Shown: positions 51,749-60,481 of the stretch, piece after piece
Position numbering within the stretch: position 1 is the first letter of the stretch
How the letters are laid out: every line of letters starts with the position of its first letter
DNA from: AWTP1-13 sp963827545
GTDB taxonomy: Bacteria; Pseudomonadota; Alphaproteobacteria; Rhizobiales; Hyphomicrobiaceae
Length of the DNA: 64,000 bases
Direction of reading: 5' to 3'
Assembly (NCBI GenBank): GCA_963827545.1
Contig: CAWHBI010000001.1
Coordinates: 1 to 64,000, forward strand
Made by a program: the position numbers and the translations under genes
Notes under the pieces: model-generated
What the model was told of the DNA's origin: nothing
Databases searched by the model: none
The model's input: the letters and a program-made list of their open reading frames with translations, nothing else

Positions 51749-53341
51749 CTACTTGGCCGCGACGAACTTGATGTGCACCGTGTTTTCCGGCGATACGGGA
51801 ATGTCGAGGTCGCGTTTCATGGCGTAGGCCAGCATCTGATGATGCAGGGCGATGTAGTTGGTCTCGTCAGCCAGCACCTTCCAGATCCTGGCAATCGTGG
51901 CGTCGCGCTTGCCCGTATCGACCTCACTCGTCAGGCTCTGAATGGCCTTGTCGGTCTCGGCGTTCGAGTAGCGTGTGGCATTCCAGCTCCCCTCGCTGCC
52001 CGAACGGGTGTGATAGAGGAACGAGAAGATGTAGTGGCTGTCGTAGGGCGGCACGCCCCAGCCCAGGAGGTAGAATTCAGTCTCGGGCGGGTTCTTCTGG
52101 ATCAGCGTGAAGTGCGGGCCCTTGGGCTGCGCCACCAGGTTCACCTTGACGCCGATCTTGGCCAGCATGGCGGATCCGGCCTGGCAGATGCCCTCGTCGT
52201 TGATGTAGCGATCGTTGGGGCAGTGCAGCGTGACCTGGAAGCCATCCGGATAGCCGGCTTCCTTGAGCAGTGAGGTGGCCTTGGCGAGATCGACCTTGGG
52301 CAGGGTGTCGAGCTCCTTCGTATAGCCGTTCACGAACGGGGGAGCGATGATGCCGGCCGGCACCGACTGGCCGCGCATGACCGCGCGCTTGATGGCCTCG
52401 CGATCGATCGCCATGTTCATCGCCTGCCGCACCTTCTTGTCGGCGAACGGGTTCTTGCCCTTGACGTTGGAGGTCTTGAGCTCCGGCGAGGCGACGTCCA
52501 TGCCGAAGAAGATGGTGCGGTTCTCAGGCCCGAGGTTGACCTTGAGGGCGGGCGTCTTCTCCAGCCGGTCGATGTCCTGCGGGGGCACGTCCTGGACGAA
52601 ATCGACCTCGCCCGACAGCAAAGCTGCGACGCGCGTGGCGTCCGACTTGATCACGACATAGGTGATTTCGGAAATGCCGAGCGGGACCTCGCCGTTGCCC
52701 CAATAGGCATCATTGCGTTTCAGCACCGTGCGCACGTCCTGCTCCCGCGAGACCAGCACGTAGGGTCCGGTGCCGTTGGCGTTGCGAACGGCGAAGTTGT
52801 CCTTCTTGGCCTTGTAGTCCTGGACGGTGATGGTGTTGTTTGCCTCCGACCATTCCTTGTCCATCATGTGGAGGTTGGTGAGGTAGTTGGGGAGCAGCGG
52901 GTTGGGCCCCTTGGTCTTGATGTGCACCGTATGGTCGTCGACCTTGCTCACGCTGTCGATGGAGGTGAGCAGGCCCTTCATGTCCGAGGTGGGTTGCCGT
53001 GCACGGTCCAGCGAGAACACGACGTCATCGGCATTGAAGGGGTTGCCGTTGTGGAACTTGACGCCCTGGCGCAGCTTGAATTCCCAGACCGCGGGGTCGG
53101 CCGTGATCTTCCAGGAGACCGCAAGGGTGGGACGAATCTTGCCGGTGTGATCGCGGATGAGCAGCGGCTCGTAGATCTGGTGGTTCAGGTTGTGCGTCGG
53201 GCTCTCGTTCTGGGCGTGCGGGTCGAGGGTGAGGGCATCACCCGTGCGGGCCCATTTGAGGCTGCGTGCGTCGGCGGCGGCCGTTGCCAACGCCAGTGCT
53301 GCAAGCGCCGTTGCTGCCTTGAGGATAGAGCGCGAATACAT
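51749..53341 (-). CDS. ABC transporter periplasmic receptor, oligopeptide family (second copy)
   Basis: An SBP family 5 receptor of 530 residues. ATG 53341 (MYSRSILKAATALAALALA) is preferred because GGAGGCCTC lies upstream. The signal peptide is cleaved near TAAADARS. Family marks: TGDALTLDPHAQNESPTHNL, WEFKLRQGVKFHNGNPFNAD, and NGTGPYVLVSREQDVRTVLK, later VRQAMNMAIDREAIKR. It is about as long as the receptor at 55607 and clearly related in arrangement, so the operon has two receptors for one permease. It may widen the ligand range. The repeat at 53378 separates it from the permease gene. Confidence 0.93.
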   Translation of the reverse strand: MYSRSILKAATALAALALATAAADARSLKWARTGDALTLDPHAQNESPTHNLNHQIYEPLLIRDHTGKIRPTLAVSWKITADPAVWEFKLRQGVKFHNGNPFNADDVVFSLDRARQPTSDMKGLLTSIDSVSKVDDHTVHIKTKGPNPLLPNYLTNLHMMDKEWSEANNTITVQDYKAKKDNFAVRNANGTGPYVLVSREQDVRTVLKRNDAYWGNGEVPLGISEITYVVIKSDATRVAALLSGEVDFVQDVPPQDIDRLEKTPALKVNLGPENRTIFFGMDVASPELKTSNVKGKNPFADKKVRQAMNMAIDREAIKRAVMRGQSVPAGIIAPPFVNGYTKELDTLPKVDLAKATSLLKEAGYPDGFQVTLHCPNDRYINDEGICQAGSAMLAKIGVKVNLVAQPKGPHFTLIQKNPPETEFYLLGWGVPPYDSHYIFSFLYHTRSGSEGSWNATRYSNAETDKAIQSLTSEVDTGKRDATIARIWKVLADETNYIALHHQMLAYAMKRDLDIPVSPENTVHIKFVAAK

Positions 53342-53377
53342 CGAGGCCTCCATCGTTTCAACATGCGCCGCGCGGTT

Positions 53378-53503
53378 CCCCTCCCCCTTGCGGGGAGGGG
53401 TTAGGGGTGGGGGGAACCCCAACGGCAACCGTTCTGCGATCCCCCCTCCCTGCCCCTCCCCCACGTCGTGTCGAAGACGCGCCTCCGGCACGATGGAGAG
53501 GGG
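53378..53503. repeat. Family A' repeat, copy 2 (within the ABC operon)
   Basis: CCCCTCCCCC-TTG-CGGGGAGGGG hairpin, GGGGTGGGGGGAACCCC, then TCGTGTC-GAA-GACGCGCCTCCGGCA and a GAGAGGGG end. Same core as 8816-8930. It sits in the 180-base gap between permease and second receptor and may reduce or stabilise read-through of the operon mRNA. Confidence 0.85.
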
Positions 53504-53523
53504 ATGTTCGTGGCCTCGCCATA

Positions 53524-54540
53524 CTACCTGAGCTTGGGGTTGAGCGCATCGCGCAGCCAGTCCCCCAGCAGATTGACGGCCAGCGCCAGCAGGGCCAGCG
53601 TCAGCCCCGGGAAGGCCACCATCCACCAGGAGCCCGAGAAGAGATACTTGTTGCCGACCTGGATCATGGTGCCGAGGGAGGGTTCCGTAGGGGGCAGGCC
53701 GACGCCCAGGAAGGAAAGGGTCGCCTCGGTGATGACGGCCAGCGCCAGGTTGATGGTGGCGATGACCAGCACTGGGCTCAGGACGTTGGGCAGGATGTGC
53801 TGGAACATGATCTTGACGGGCCGCAGGCCGATCAGCCGCGCCGCTTCCACATACTCTTTGTTGCGCTCGACAAGGGTGACGCCGCGCACGGTGCGCGCGT
53901 ACTGCACCCAGAAGGCGAGCCCGATCGAGATGACCAACACCCAGAATTTTCCGCCCTCCAGCCGGTAGTTCTTGAAGATCGCCAGCGCCACGCCGTCGAT
54001 CAGCAGCGCGGTGAGAATCGCGGGGAATGTGAGCTGCACGTCGGCGATGCGCATGATGAAGCTGTCGGTGCGCCCCCCGGCGTAGCCCGCCCACAGCCCC
54101 AACGTCACGCCCAGCCCTGTCGCCAGCATTACGGAGGCGAAACCGATCAGCAGGGACGCGCGCGTGCCGTACAGGATGGTGGAGAGGATGTCGCGACCCT
54201 GGTCGTCAGTGCCCAGCAGGAAGCGGCTATCTCCGCGCCCATCCCAGGCAGGCGGCAGGTCTGCATTCAAGAGCTCGAGCGACTTGAGGTCGTAGGGGTC
54301 GTGTGGAGCGATCAGCGGGGCGAGCAGCGCCGCCCCCATCAGCAGCACCGTCAGCAGCGCCGCGGCGACCACGAGCTTGGAGCGCCAGAAGCTATAGAAG
54401 AGATCGCTGTCGAGCATCGCAGCTATCCGCGACCGTCCCGCTGGCACGCCCGAGTTCCCCTCCCCATCATGCCGAAGGCGTGTCTTCGACACGACGCGGG
54501 GAGGGGCTAGGGGTGGGGGTAAGCCCGATATGTCGCTCAT
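53524..54540 (-). CDS. ABC transporter permease (DppC type), N-terminus partly repeat-encoded
   Basis: Inner-membrane permease of the oligopeptide importer; 338 residues from ATG 54540 (GAGGCG site). Residues 1-5 (MSDIS) look native, residues about 6-31 (PPPLAPPRVVSKTRLRHDG region) are translated from the family A' repeat at 54457-54519, and family sequence resumes at VPAGRSRIAAMLDSDLFYSF. Six helices follow with the EAA-type loop EYVEAARLIGLRPVKIMFQH. A start at ATG 54417 (MLDSDLFYSF) is an alternative that would avoid the repeat. It lies 7 bases after the DppB stop. Confidence 0.9.
   Translation of the reverse strand: MSDISGLPPPLAPPRVVSKTRLRHDGEGNSGVPAGRSRIAAMLDSDLFYSFWRSKLVVAAALLTVLLMGAALLAPLIAPHDPYDLKSLELLNADLPPAWDGRGDSRFLLGTDDQGRDILSTILYGTRASLLIGFASVMLATGLGVTLGLWAGYAGGRTDSFIMRIADVQLTFPAILTALLIDGVALAIFKNYRLEGGKFWVLVISIGLAFWVQYARTVRGVTLVERNKEYVEAARLIGLRPVKIMFQHILPNVLSPVLVIATINLALAVITEATLSFLGVGLPPTEPSLGTMIQVGNKYLFSGSWWMVAFPGLTLALLALAVNLLGDWLRDALNPKLR
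54457..54519. repeat. Family A' repeat, copy 3 (short, within the permease N-terminal region)
   Basis: CCCCTCCCC-ATCATGCCGAAGGCGTGTC-TTC-GACACGACGC-GGGGAGGGG followed by TAGGGGTGGGGG. It shares the GTGTC-TTC-GACAC hairpin and G-rich ends with 8816 and 53378, in the opposite orientation. If translation starts at 54540 it is read as protein. Confidence 0.85.
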
Positions 54541-54547
54541 CGCCGCC

Positions 54548-55525
54548 TCACGCCCCCCGTCCCTGGATGCGGATGCGCGGGTCGATGCGCACGTAAATGA
54601 GATCGACGATGAAATTGATGAGCACGAACAGGAATGCCACCAGCATGAGATAGGCTGCCATCACGGGAATGTCGGCGTGCTGCACGGCCTGGATGAACAT
54701 CAGGCCCATCCCGGGCCACTGGAACACCGTCTCGGTGATGATGGCGAAGGCGATGATGGCGCCGAGTTGCAGGCCGATCACGGTGATGACGGGCACCAGA
54801 GTGTTCTTCAATGCATGGCCGAAGTTGATGGCTCGCTCCGGGAGCCCCCGCGCGCGGGCGAACTTGATGTAGTCGGTGCGCAGCACTTCGAGCATCTCGG
54901 CGCGCACCAGGCGCGTCACGAGCGTCATCTGGAACAGCCCCAGTGTAACGGCCGGCAGAATGATGGCCTTCAGCCCGGATACCGACAGCAAACCCGTTCT
55001 CCAGAAGCCGATGCGCAGGGTATCGCCGCGCCCGAAGGACGGCAGTACGCCGAGCTTCACGGCAAACACGTAGATGAGGAGGATGCCGATGAGAAACGTG
55101 GGTAGCGAGATGCCGACGAGCGAAATGGTGAGGAAGACCTTTGACAGCCAGCTGTCGCGATGGATGCCGGTGTAGACGCCCATCGGAATGCCCAGCGCGA
55201 CTGCGAACAGCGCTGCCGCAAGGGCGAGTTCCACCGTTGCGGGAAAGCGATCGGCGATGATGGTCATCACCGGTTGCTTGATCTGGTAGGAGATGCCGAA
55301 GTCCAGCTGCGCCGAGTTGGAGACGAAGCGCCCGAACTGCACCGCAAGGGGATCATCGAGCCCAAGCTCCAGGCGCAGCTTCAGTCGATCGTCGAGGGAC
55401 GTGTCCTGGCCGACCATCTGATTGACGGGATCGCCGACGTAGCGAAACAGCACGAAGGCCAGCAGCGCCACGGTCAGCATGACCATGAGCGCCTCGAGAA
55501 GCCGGCGGACCGCGAAAGCGAGCAT
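54548..55525 (-). CDS. ABC transporter permease (DppB type)
   Basis: Inner-membrane permease of 325 residues. The N-terminal FAVRRLLEALMVMLTVALLA with PVNQMVGQDTSLDDRLKLRL is typical of DppB/OppB, followed by LGLDDPLAVQFGRFV. The EAA-type coupling loop reads DYIKFARARGLPERAINFGH, contacting the ATPases; it ends in a last helix FLFVLINFIVDLIYVRIDPR. It starts at ATG 55525 with a weak ribosome site, 81 bases after the first receptor. It pairs with the downstream DppC-type permease. Confidence 0.94.
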   Translation of the reverse strand: MLAFAVRRLLEALMVMLTVALLAFVLFRYVGDPVNQMVGQDTSLDDRLKLRLELGLDDPLAVQFGRFVSNSAQLDFGISYQIKQPVMTIIADRFPATVELALAAALFAVALGIPMGVYTGIHRDSWLSKVFLTISLVGISLPTFLIGILLIYVFAVKLGVLPSFGRGDTLRIGFWRTGLLSVSGLKAIILPAVTLGLFQMTLVTRLVRAEMLEVLRTDYIKFARARGLPERAINFGHALKNTLVPVITVIGLQLGAIIAFAIITETVFQWPGMGLMFIQAVQHADIPVMAAYLMLVAFLFVLINFIVDLIYVRIDPRIRIQGRGA

Positions 55526-55606
55526 CGATAACCGTAGGACCCGCGAGGGCGGCGCTGCCGAGCCTGATTGGCGGGTTCGGCAGCAGCCCTGCGCGCGGCC
55601 CTGCCC

Positions 55607-57196
55607 CTACTGCATCTTCACCCAGTAGAACAGGATCTGGTTGTCGGCGCGCTGCGCGATGCTGACCTTGCTCGACACGCCCCACACGAGTGCCTGCTGG
55701 TGCAGGGGGATCACCCCGGCCTCGTCGTGGTTGATGCGGTAGGCCTCGGCAATCATCGCATCGCGTTTGGCCGTGTCGGTCTCGACCAGGATCGCCTTGT
55801 TGAGCTCATCGATCTTCTTGTTGCAGTAGCCGCCGTAGTTGAACAGCCCGCCTACCCCATCGGCATCGCGGCAACCGAGAATGTTGGCGATGACATTCCA
55901 GCTATCGAACGATCCCGGTGTCCAGCCGAGCAGGTTGAAGGACGAATCGAATTTCTTGGCCACTCCCGCCTTCTCGAAGTACTTCGCCTTCGGCATGGAG
56001 TTGAGCTTCACCTTGATGCCGATGCGCGCCAGCATCTGCACCACGGCCTGGCAGATCGCCTCGTCGTTGACGTAGCGATCGTTGGGGCAGTCCATCTCCA
56101 CCTCGAAGCCGTTCGCATAGCCGGCGTCGGCGAGCAGCTTCTTTGCGGCCGCGACGTCGTACGGCCAGCGCTTGAATTCGCTGGCTCGCGCAAACAGCAG
56201 CGGAGAGATGAGCAAAGCGGAATTCGCCGACATGCCGCGCATGATCTTGGTGTGTATCGCGTCCAAGTCGATGGCCTGATACACGGCCCTGCGCACGCGC
56301 GCGTCCTTGAAAGGATTCTTGCCCTTCACGTCGGAGTAGAGGAGCTCGCCGCGAAACGAGTCCATGTGGAGGAAGATGGTCCGCAGCTCCGGTCCGGTGA
56401 GCACCCTGGCATTGGCGCTGCTCTTCACGCGCTCGACGTCCTGGACGGGCACCGGGTCCATCATATCGATATCGCCCGACAGAAGCGCCGCGACCCGTGT
56501 GGAGTCCGATTTGATGGTTTGAAAAATGACCTCGGTCAGATTGTGCTGAGGCTTGTCCCACCAGTTCGGGTTGGGCTTGAACACCGTCTTCACGCCGGGT
56601 TCATGGCTGACCAGGATGAAGGGGCCCGTGCCGTTGGCCTTGACGGCAAAAGGATTGAGGGACGTTGCCGTAGCCGGTTGCGCCTGCGTGGCGCCGTTCG
56701 CCTCCGCCCATTTCTTGGAGAAGATGTACCAGGTGTCCCATTCGGCGTGGAGGATGGGGTTGGGCGATGCGAGGACGAAATCGACGGTGTAGTCGTCGAC
56801 CCTGACCGCTTTCATGTCCGCCGGGGCGCGAGTCTTGATCTGGGAGCCGGGGCTGCGCATCCGGTCGACCGAGAAGAGCACGTCGTCGGCGGTAAAGTCT
56901 TCGCCATTGTGAAACTTGATGCCCTTGCGCAGATGGAAGCGCCATTTCAGCGGATCGATGATCTCCCATCGTTCCGCCAGGCCTGGGATGATCTTCAGAT
57001 CCTTGTCGCGCTTGGTCAGTCCTTCCATCACGTTGCCCAAGGCGCCCAGCGTGAAGCTCTCGTTCAGCGTGTAGGGGTCGAGGGCATTGAGGTCCCCCTG
57101 AAAGGCGTATCGAAACGTCTTGGCCGCAGCGGGGGCGGTGCTGAGAGCGAGCGCCAGCGCAAGCACGCCAGCCATGGCAACCGATTGACGCCTCAT
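55607..57196 (-). CDS. ABC transporter periplasmic receptor, oligopeptide family (first copy)
   Basis: The first gene of the leftward Dpp-type operon, a receptor of 529 residues. ATG 57196 follows GAGGGTCACT. The signal peptide (MAGVLALALALSTAPAAA) is cleaved before KTFRYAFQGDLNALDPYTLN. Family marks: WRFHLRKGIKFHNGEDFTAD, NGTGPFILVSHEPGVKTVFK and VRRAVYQAIDLDAIHTKIMR. Internal cysteines (MDCPNDRYVNDEAIC, NILGCRD) match the second receptor partly. The ligand may be a peptide, but this family also binds opines, sugars and haem. It is divergent from gatB, so the promoter lies in 57197-57430. Confidence 0.94.
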   Translation of the reverse strand: MRRQSVAMAGVLALALALSTAPAAAKTFRYAFQGDLNALDPYTLNESFTLGALGNVMEGLTKRDKDLKIIPGLAERWEIIDPLKWRFHLRKGIKFHNGEDFTADDVLFSVDRMRSPGSQIKTRAPADMKAVRVDDYTVDFVLASPNPILHAEWDTWYIFSKKWAEANGATQAQPATATSLNPFAVKANGTGPFILVSHEPGVKTVFKPNPNWWDKPQHNLTEVIFQTIKSDSTRVAALLSGDIDMMDPVPVQDVERVKSSANARVLTGPELRTIFLHMDSFRGELLYSDVKGKNPFKDARVRRAVYQAIDLDAIHTKIMRGMSANSALLISPLLFARASEFKRWPYDVAAAKKLLADAGYANGFEVEMDCPNDRYVNDEAICQAVVQMLARIGIKVKLNSMPKAKYFEKAGVAKKFDSSFNLLGWTPGSFDSWNVIANILGCRDADGVGGLFNYGGYCNKKIDELNKAILVETDTAKRDAMIAEAYRINHDEAGVIPLHQQALVWGVSSKVSIAQRADNQILFYWVKMQ

Positions 57197-57430
57197 AGTG
57201 ACCCTCGCTGAAAACTGGGTTTGGCCTGCAGATCACGAATTGTGGCCGAAGTTTCGAGGTCGGTCCAGCCCAGAGAGGCGGCGACCGTCTGGGGGCGCAT
57301 CGGTCGTTCGGGTGATCCGAAGCTCGCAGGAAAGGCGCACCGGTAAAGGTCTGGGGCAAGCCTTGACCCGCGCGCGGGGGTGCCGCTTTAGTGCATGCCA
57401 CACCAAGCTGGCCAATCCGCAGGCTTCGAC

Positions 57431-58903
57431 ATGCAAGGCAATCGAGCTGCCACAAGAGACCTTCTCAAGGGCGCCACGGGCGATTGGGAGGTCGTGATCG
57501 GCCTGGAGGTGCACGCCCAGGTCGCCTCCAAAGCGAAGCTGTTCTCCGGCGCTTCCACCGGGTTCGGCGGCGAGCCCAACAGCCACGTCTCGCTGGTGGA
57601 CGCGGCCATGCCGGGCATGCTGCCGGTGATCAACGAGGGCTGCATCGCCCAGGCCGTGCGCACCGGCCTCGGCCTCAAGGCCAGGGTCAACCTCACCTCG
57701 GTGTTCGACCGCAAGAACTACTTCTATCCGGACCTGCCGCAGGGCTACCAGATCTCCCAGTACAAGCAGCCCATCGTCGGCGAGGGCGAGGTGGATGTCG
57801 AAGTTGACGGTGGGACCATCAAGGTGGGCATCGAGCGGCTGCACCTGGAGCAGGACGCCGGCAAGTCGATCCACGACCAGCACCCTGAATATTCCTACGT
57901 CGACCTCAACCGCTCGGGCGTGGCGCTGATGGAGATCGTCTCCAGGCCCGACATGCGCTCGGCCAGGCAGGCGCAGGCCTACGTCTCCAAGCTCAGGACC
58001 ATCCTGCGCTATCTCGGCACCTGCGACGGCGACATGGAGAAGGGCAACCTGCGCGCCGACGTCAACGTGTCGGTGCGCCGGGCGGGTGAGAAGGAATTCG
58101 GCACCCGCTGCGAGATCAAGAACGTCAACTCCATCCGCTTCATCGGCCAGGCCGCCGACTACGAGGCGCGCCGGCAGATCGACCTCATCGAGGACGGCGG
58201 CACCGTCCAGCAGGAGACTCGCCTGTTCGACAGCGCCAAGGGCGTGACGCGCTCCATGCGCACCAAGGAGGAGGCGCACGACTATCGCTATTTCCCCGAT
58301 CCGGACCTGCTGCCGCTGGAGCTGACGCAGGACTACGTGGACGGTCTGAAGAAGGACCTGCCGGAGCTGCCCGACGCCAAGCGCGCTCGCTTCATGAAGG
58401 CATACGGGCTCTCCGCCTACGACGCCGACGTGCTGGTCGCCGAGCGCGAGAGCGCCGACTTCTTCGAGGCCGCGGCCAAGGGCCGCGACGGAAAAACTGC
58501 GGCGAATTGGGTGATCAACGAGCTGTTCGGGCGGCTGAACAAGGAGGGGAAGGACATCGAGCATTCGCCGGTGTCGGCAACGCAGCTCGGCAGCATCATC
58601 GACCTCATCGCGTCCAATGCCATCTCCGGCAAGATCGCCAAGGACGTGTTCGAGATCGTCTGGAGCGAAGGCGGCGACCCGGTCGACATCGTCGAGCAGC
58701 GCGGTCTCAAGCAGGTCACCGACACCGGCGCCATCGAGGCGGCGGTGGATGCCATCATCGCGGCCAACCCCGACAAGGTCCAACAGGTGAAGACCAAGCC
58801 CGCCATGCTCGGCTGGTTCGTCGGCCAGGTGATGAAATCGACCGGCGGCAAGGCCAACCCGCAGGCGGTGAACGAGGTGCTCAAGAAGAAGCTGGGGCTC
58901 TGA
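57431..58903 (+). CDS. gatB: Aspartyl/glutamyl-tRNA amidotransferase subunit B
   Basis: The kinase/tRNA-binding subunit of GatCAB, which converts Glu-tRNA(Gln) (and Asp-tRNA(Asn)) to the amidated form, essential where GlnRS or AsnRS is missing. ATG 57431 (MQGNRAATRDLLKG) gives 490 residues, the rhizobial norm; ATG 57395 is possible but also lacks a good ribosome site. Seen: EVVIGLEVHAQVASKAKLFS, VFDRKNYFYPDLPQGYQISQ, and RADVNVSVRRAGEKEFGTRC; the cradle and YqeY-like tail domains follow (KEGKDIEHSPVSA). gatA and gatC are not in the window. Confidence 0.96.
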   Translation: MQGNRAATRDLLKGATGDWEVVIGLEVHAQVASKAKLFSGASTGFGGEPNSHVSLVDAAMPGMLPVINEGCIAQAVRTGLGLKARVNLTSVFDRKNYFYPDLPQGYQISQYKQPIVGEGEVDVEVDGGTIKVGIERLHLEQDAGKSIHDQHPEYSYVDLNRSGVALMEIVSRPDMRSARQAQAYVSKLRTILRYLGTCDGDMEKGNLRADVNVSVRRAGEKEFGTRCEIKNVNSIRFIGQAADYEARRQIDLIEDGGTVQQETRLFDSAKGVTRSMRTKEEAHDYRYFPDPDLLPLELTQDYVDGLKKDLPELPDAKRARFMKAYGLSAYDADVLVAERESADFFEAAAKGRDGKTAANWVINELFGRLNKEGKDIEHSPVSATQLGSIIDLIASNAISGKIAKDVFEIVWSEGGDPVDIVEQRGLKQVTDTGAIEAAVDAIIAANPDKVQQVKTKPAMLGWFVGQVMKSTGGKANPQAVNEVLKKKLGL

Positions 58904-58904
58904 G

Positions 58905-58929
58905 GTGTCAGACCCTGCGGGTCTGACAC
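58905..58929. terminator. Perfect 11-bp hairpin after gatB
   Basis: GTGTCAGACCC-TGC-GGGTCTGACAC, starting one base after the gatB stop codon. It carries the same GTCAGACCC core as the family C palindromes at 7066 and 31039. No U-tract follows, so termination may need Rho, or it may protect the mRNA 3' end. Confidence 0.75.
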
Positions 58930-58982
58930 CATGGCGCAGCCGCCTTGTCCGCTCCCGCCCGATCCATGCTAGGCTGAATGCC

Positions 58983-59547
58983 ATGAACGTCACCCTTCCC
59001 ACTCGCCGCCTGACCGTCGATGAGTTCCTGGCGTGGGCCGTGCGTCAGACGGAGGGAAAGTACGAGCTCATCGATGGTGTCGTCATCATGCAGCAGGCGC
59101 AGCGGTGGGGACACTCCAAGGTCAAGTTCGAGGTGGCGCTGGCGCTCCGCGATGCATAGCTGCAGCTGGCGTTCCCTGTTACGTGGCGTCCGACGGGCCG
59201 ACGGTGCGCATCAGCAAGCACGAGGCCTTTGTGCCTGATGCGCTGGTGGCGCCGTTGCCCGAGCCCGCCTGGGAGAGCCTGGAGGTCGCAGACCCCGTCA
59301 TCGCCGTCGAGGTTCTGTCGCCGTCGACGGCGCGCACCGACGCGACCACCAAGCGCAAAGGCTACTTCCGGGTGGCGAGCGTGCGGCACTATCTGATCAT
59401 CGATCCAGAGAGCCGAACCATCACCCATCACAAGCGCGGGAGAGGTGCGACGTGAAGACGCGCATGGTCCGCAGGGGCGTGCTGGCCCTGAATCCTCCCG
59501 GCATCGAGGTCCGCCTCGCCGACGTGTTCGGGCCTGCCCGCCCATGA
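58983..59547 (+). pseudogene. Uma2-family PD-(D/E)xK nuclease-like protein, two frameshifts
   Basis: A restriction-endonuclease-fold protein of the Uma2 (DUF820) family, 188 residues if repaired. It starts at ATG 58983 (MNVTLPTRRLTVDEFLAWAV). The first frame ends at LALRDA; one missing base near 59153 restores IAAAGVPCYVASDGPTV, continuing through VPDALVAPLPEP and the active-site-like PVIAVEVLSPSTARTDATTK. A second missing base near 59445 leads to GVLALNPPGIEVRLADVFG and the stop at 59547. The repaired length is a normal family length. It overlaps the LysE start (ATGA). Confidence 0.8.
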
Positions 59548-60161
59548 TGGACCTCACCTCGCTCCTCGTCTTCACCGGCGCGCTGCTCGTTGCCGCGGCC
59601 TCGCCGGGCCCCGGCATCGCGGCCATCGTGGCGCGCGTGCTCGGGCGCGGCATGAACGGCGCCATCGCCTTCACGGCCGGCGTTGCGCTGGGCGACGTGG
59701 TGTGGCTGACGATCGCCATCCTCGGCCTTGCCGTCGTGGCGCAGACCTTCCAGGCCGTGTTCCTCGCGATCAAGTATGCCGGCGCCGCCTACCTGCTCTA
59801 TCTCGCCTGGAAGCTGTGGACCGCGCCGGTGGCCGCCCACGATGTGGCGCCCGACACCTCGGATGTGAAGCGCGTGCGCCTGTTCCTGGCAGGGCTCGCC
59901 GTGACGCTGGGAAACCCCAAGGTGATGGTGTTCTACCTGGCGCTGCTGCCCAACATCATCGACCTCACGACGGTGACGATCTGGGGCTGGCTGGAGCTGT
60001 CGCTGGTCGTGCTCGCCGTGCTGACGCTCGTGTTCGGCAGCTATGTCGTGCTCGCTGCGCGCACGCGCCGCCTCTTCACCAGCCCGCGTGCCATGCGCTT
60101 GGTCAACCGCGGCACCGGCGTGGTGATGGCCTCGGCTGCGGCCGCGATAGCCGCGAAGTAG
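59544..60161 (+). CDS. LysE/RhtB-family amino-acid exporter
   Basis: An inner-membrane exporter of 205 residues with about six helices. ATG 59544 (MMDLTSLLVFTGALLVAAAS) overlaps the Uma2 stop. Family motif: SPGPGIAAIVARVLGRGMNG, which lines the translocation path, followed by AGVALGDVVWLTIAILGLAV, YAGAAYLLYLAWKLW and LFLAGLAVTLGNPKVMVFYL. It exports amino acids such as lysine, threonine or homoserine lactone-like compounds; the substrate cannot be chosen. A hairpin at 60171-60197 follows the stop and probably terminates it. Confidence 0.93.
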   Translation: MMDLTSLLVFTGALLVAAASPGPGIAAIVARVLGRGMNGAIAFTAGVALGDVVWLTIAILGLAVVAQTFQAVFLAIKYAGAAYLLYLAWKLWTAPVAAHDVAPDTSDVKRVRLFLAGLAVTLGNPKVMVFYLALLPNIIDLTTVTIWGWLELSLVVLAVLTLVFGSYVVLAARTRRLFTSPRAMRLVNRGTGVVMASAAAAIAAK

Positions 60162-60170
60162 GCGTGCGCT

Positions 60171-60197
60171 CCCTCTCCCCGCATAGCGGGGAGAGGG
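60171..60197. terminator. Family A half-copy hairpin, bidirectional terminator
   Basis: CCCTCTCCCCGC-ATA-GCGGGGAGAGGG, a perfect 12-bp stem. It lies between the convergent LysE stop (60161) and the small basic protein stop (60203). It is one hairpin module of the longer repeats at 4090, 21817, 26893 and 32687. Confidence 0.85.
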
Positions 60198-60202
60198 GAG
60201 GC

Positions 60203-60364
60203 TCAACCCTTCGCCCTGGCGGCGCGGGCCTTGCCGGCCATCTTCTTCAGGCGGCGGCGGGCGCCCAGCGTGTTGCCCTGGATGCGCGTGACCTTGGCGC
60301 GCGGGATGACGCGGCGCTTTTTCTTCTTCTGCTTCTCGACGTTGCGCGCGGACCGGATGGCCAT
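60203..60364 (-). CDS. Very small, highly basic protein (53 residues)
   Basis: A complete short gene: ATG 60364 preceded by GAGGAATACGAC, stop at 60203. The protein begins MAIRSARNVEKQKKKKRR, continues VIPRAKVTRIQGNTLGARR and ends in a Lys/Arg/Ala-rich helix. About 40% of residues are Lys or Arg, with no aromatic residues or cysteine. This composition suggests nucleic-acid or ribosome binding. Codon use is typical of the genome. I do not know a named family. Confidence 0.7.
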   Translation of the reverse strand: MAIRSARNVEKQKKKKRRVIPRAKVTRIQGNTLGARRRLKKMAGKARAARAKG

Positions 60365-60481
60365 GTCGTATTCCTCAGCCTGTTGACGGATTGCTGCGCC
60401 GATTTAGGGGCTTTCGCCGTGTCGGACAAGCCCGAAATCATGGCCTAAATGATGGGGCCGAAATGATGCGGCGTCCCCGCC

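Noticed and set aside
55568..57211. 547-codon open frame on the plus strand
   Set aside because: Antisense of the first ABC receptor, composition typical of a shadow.
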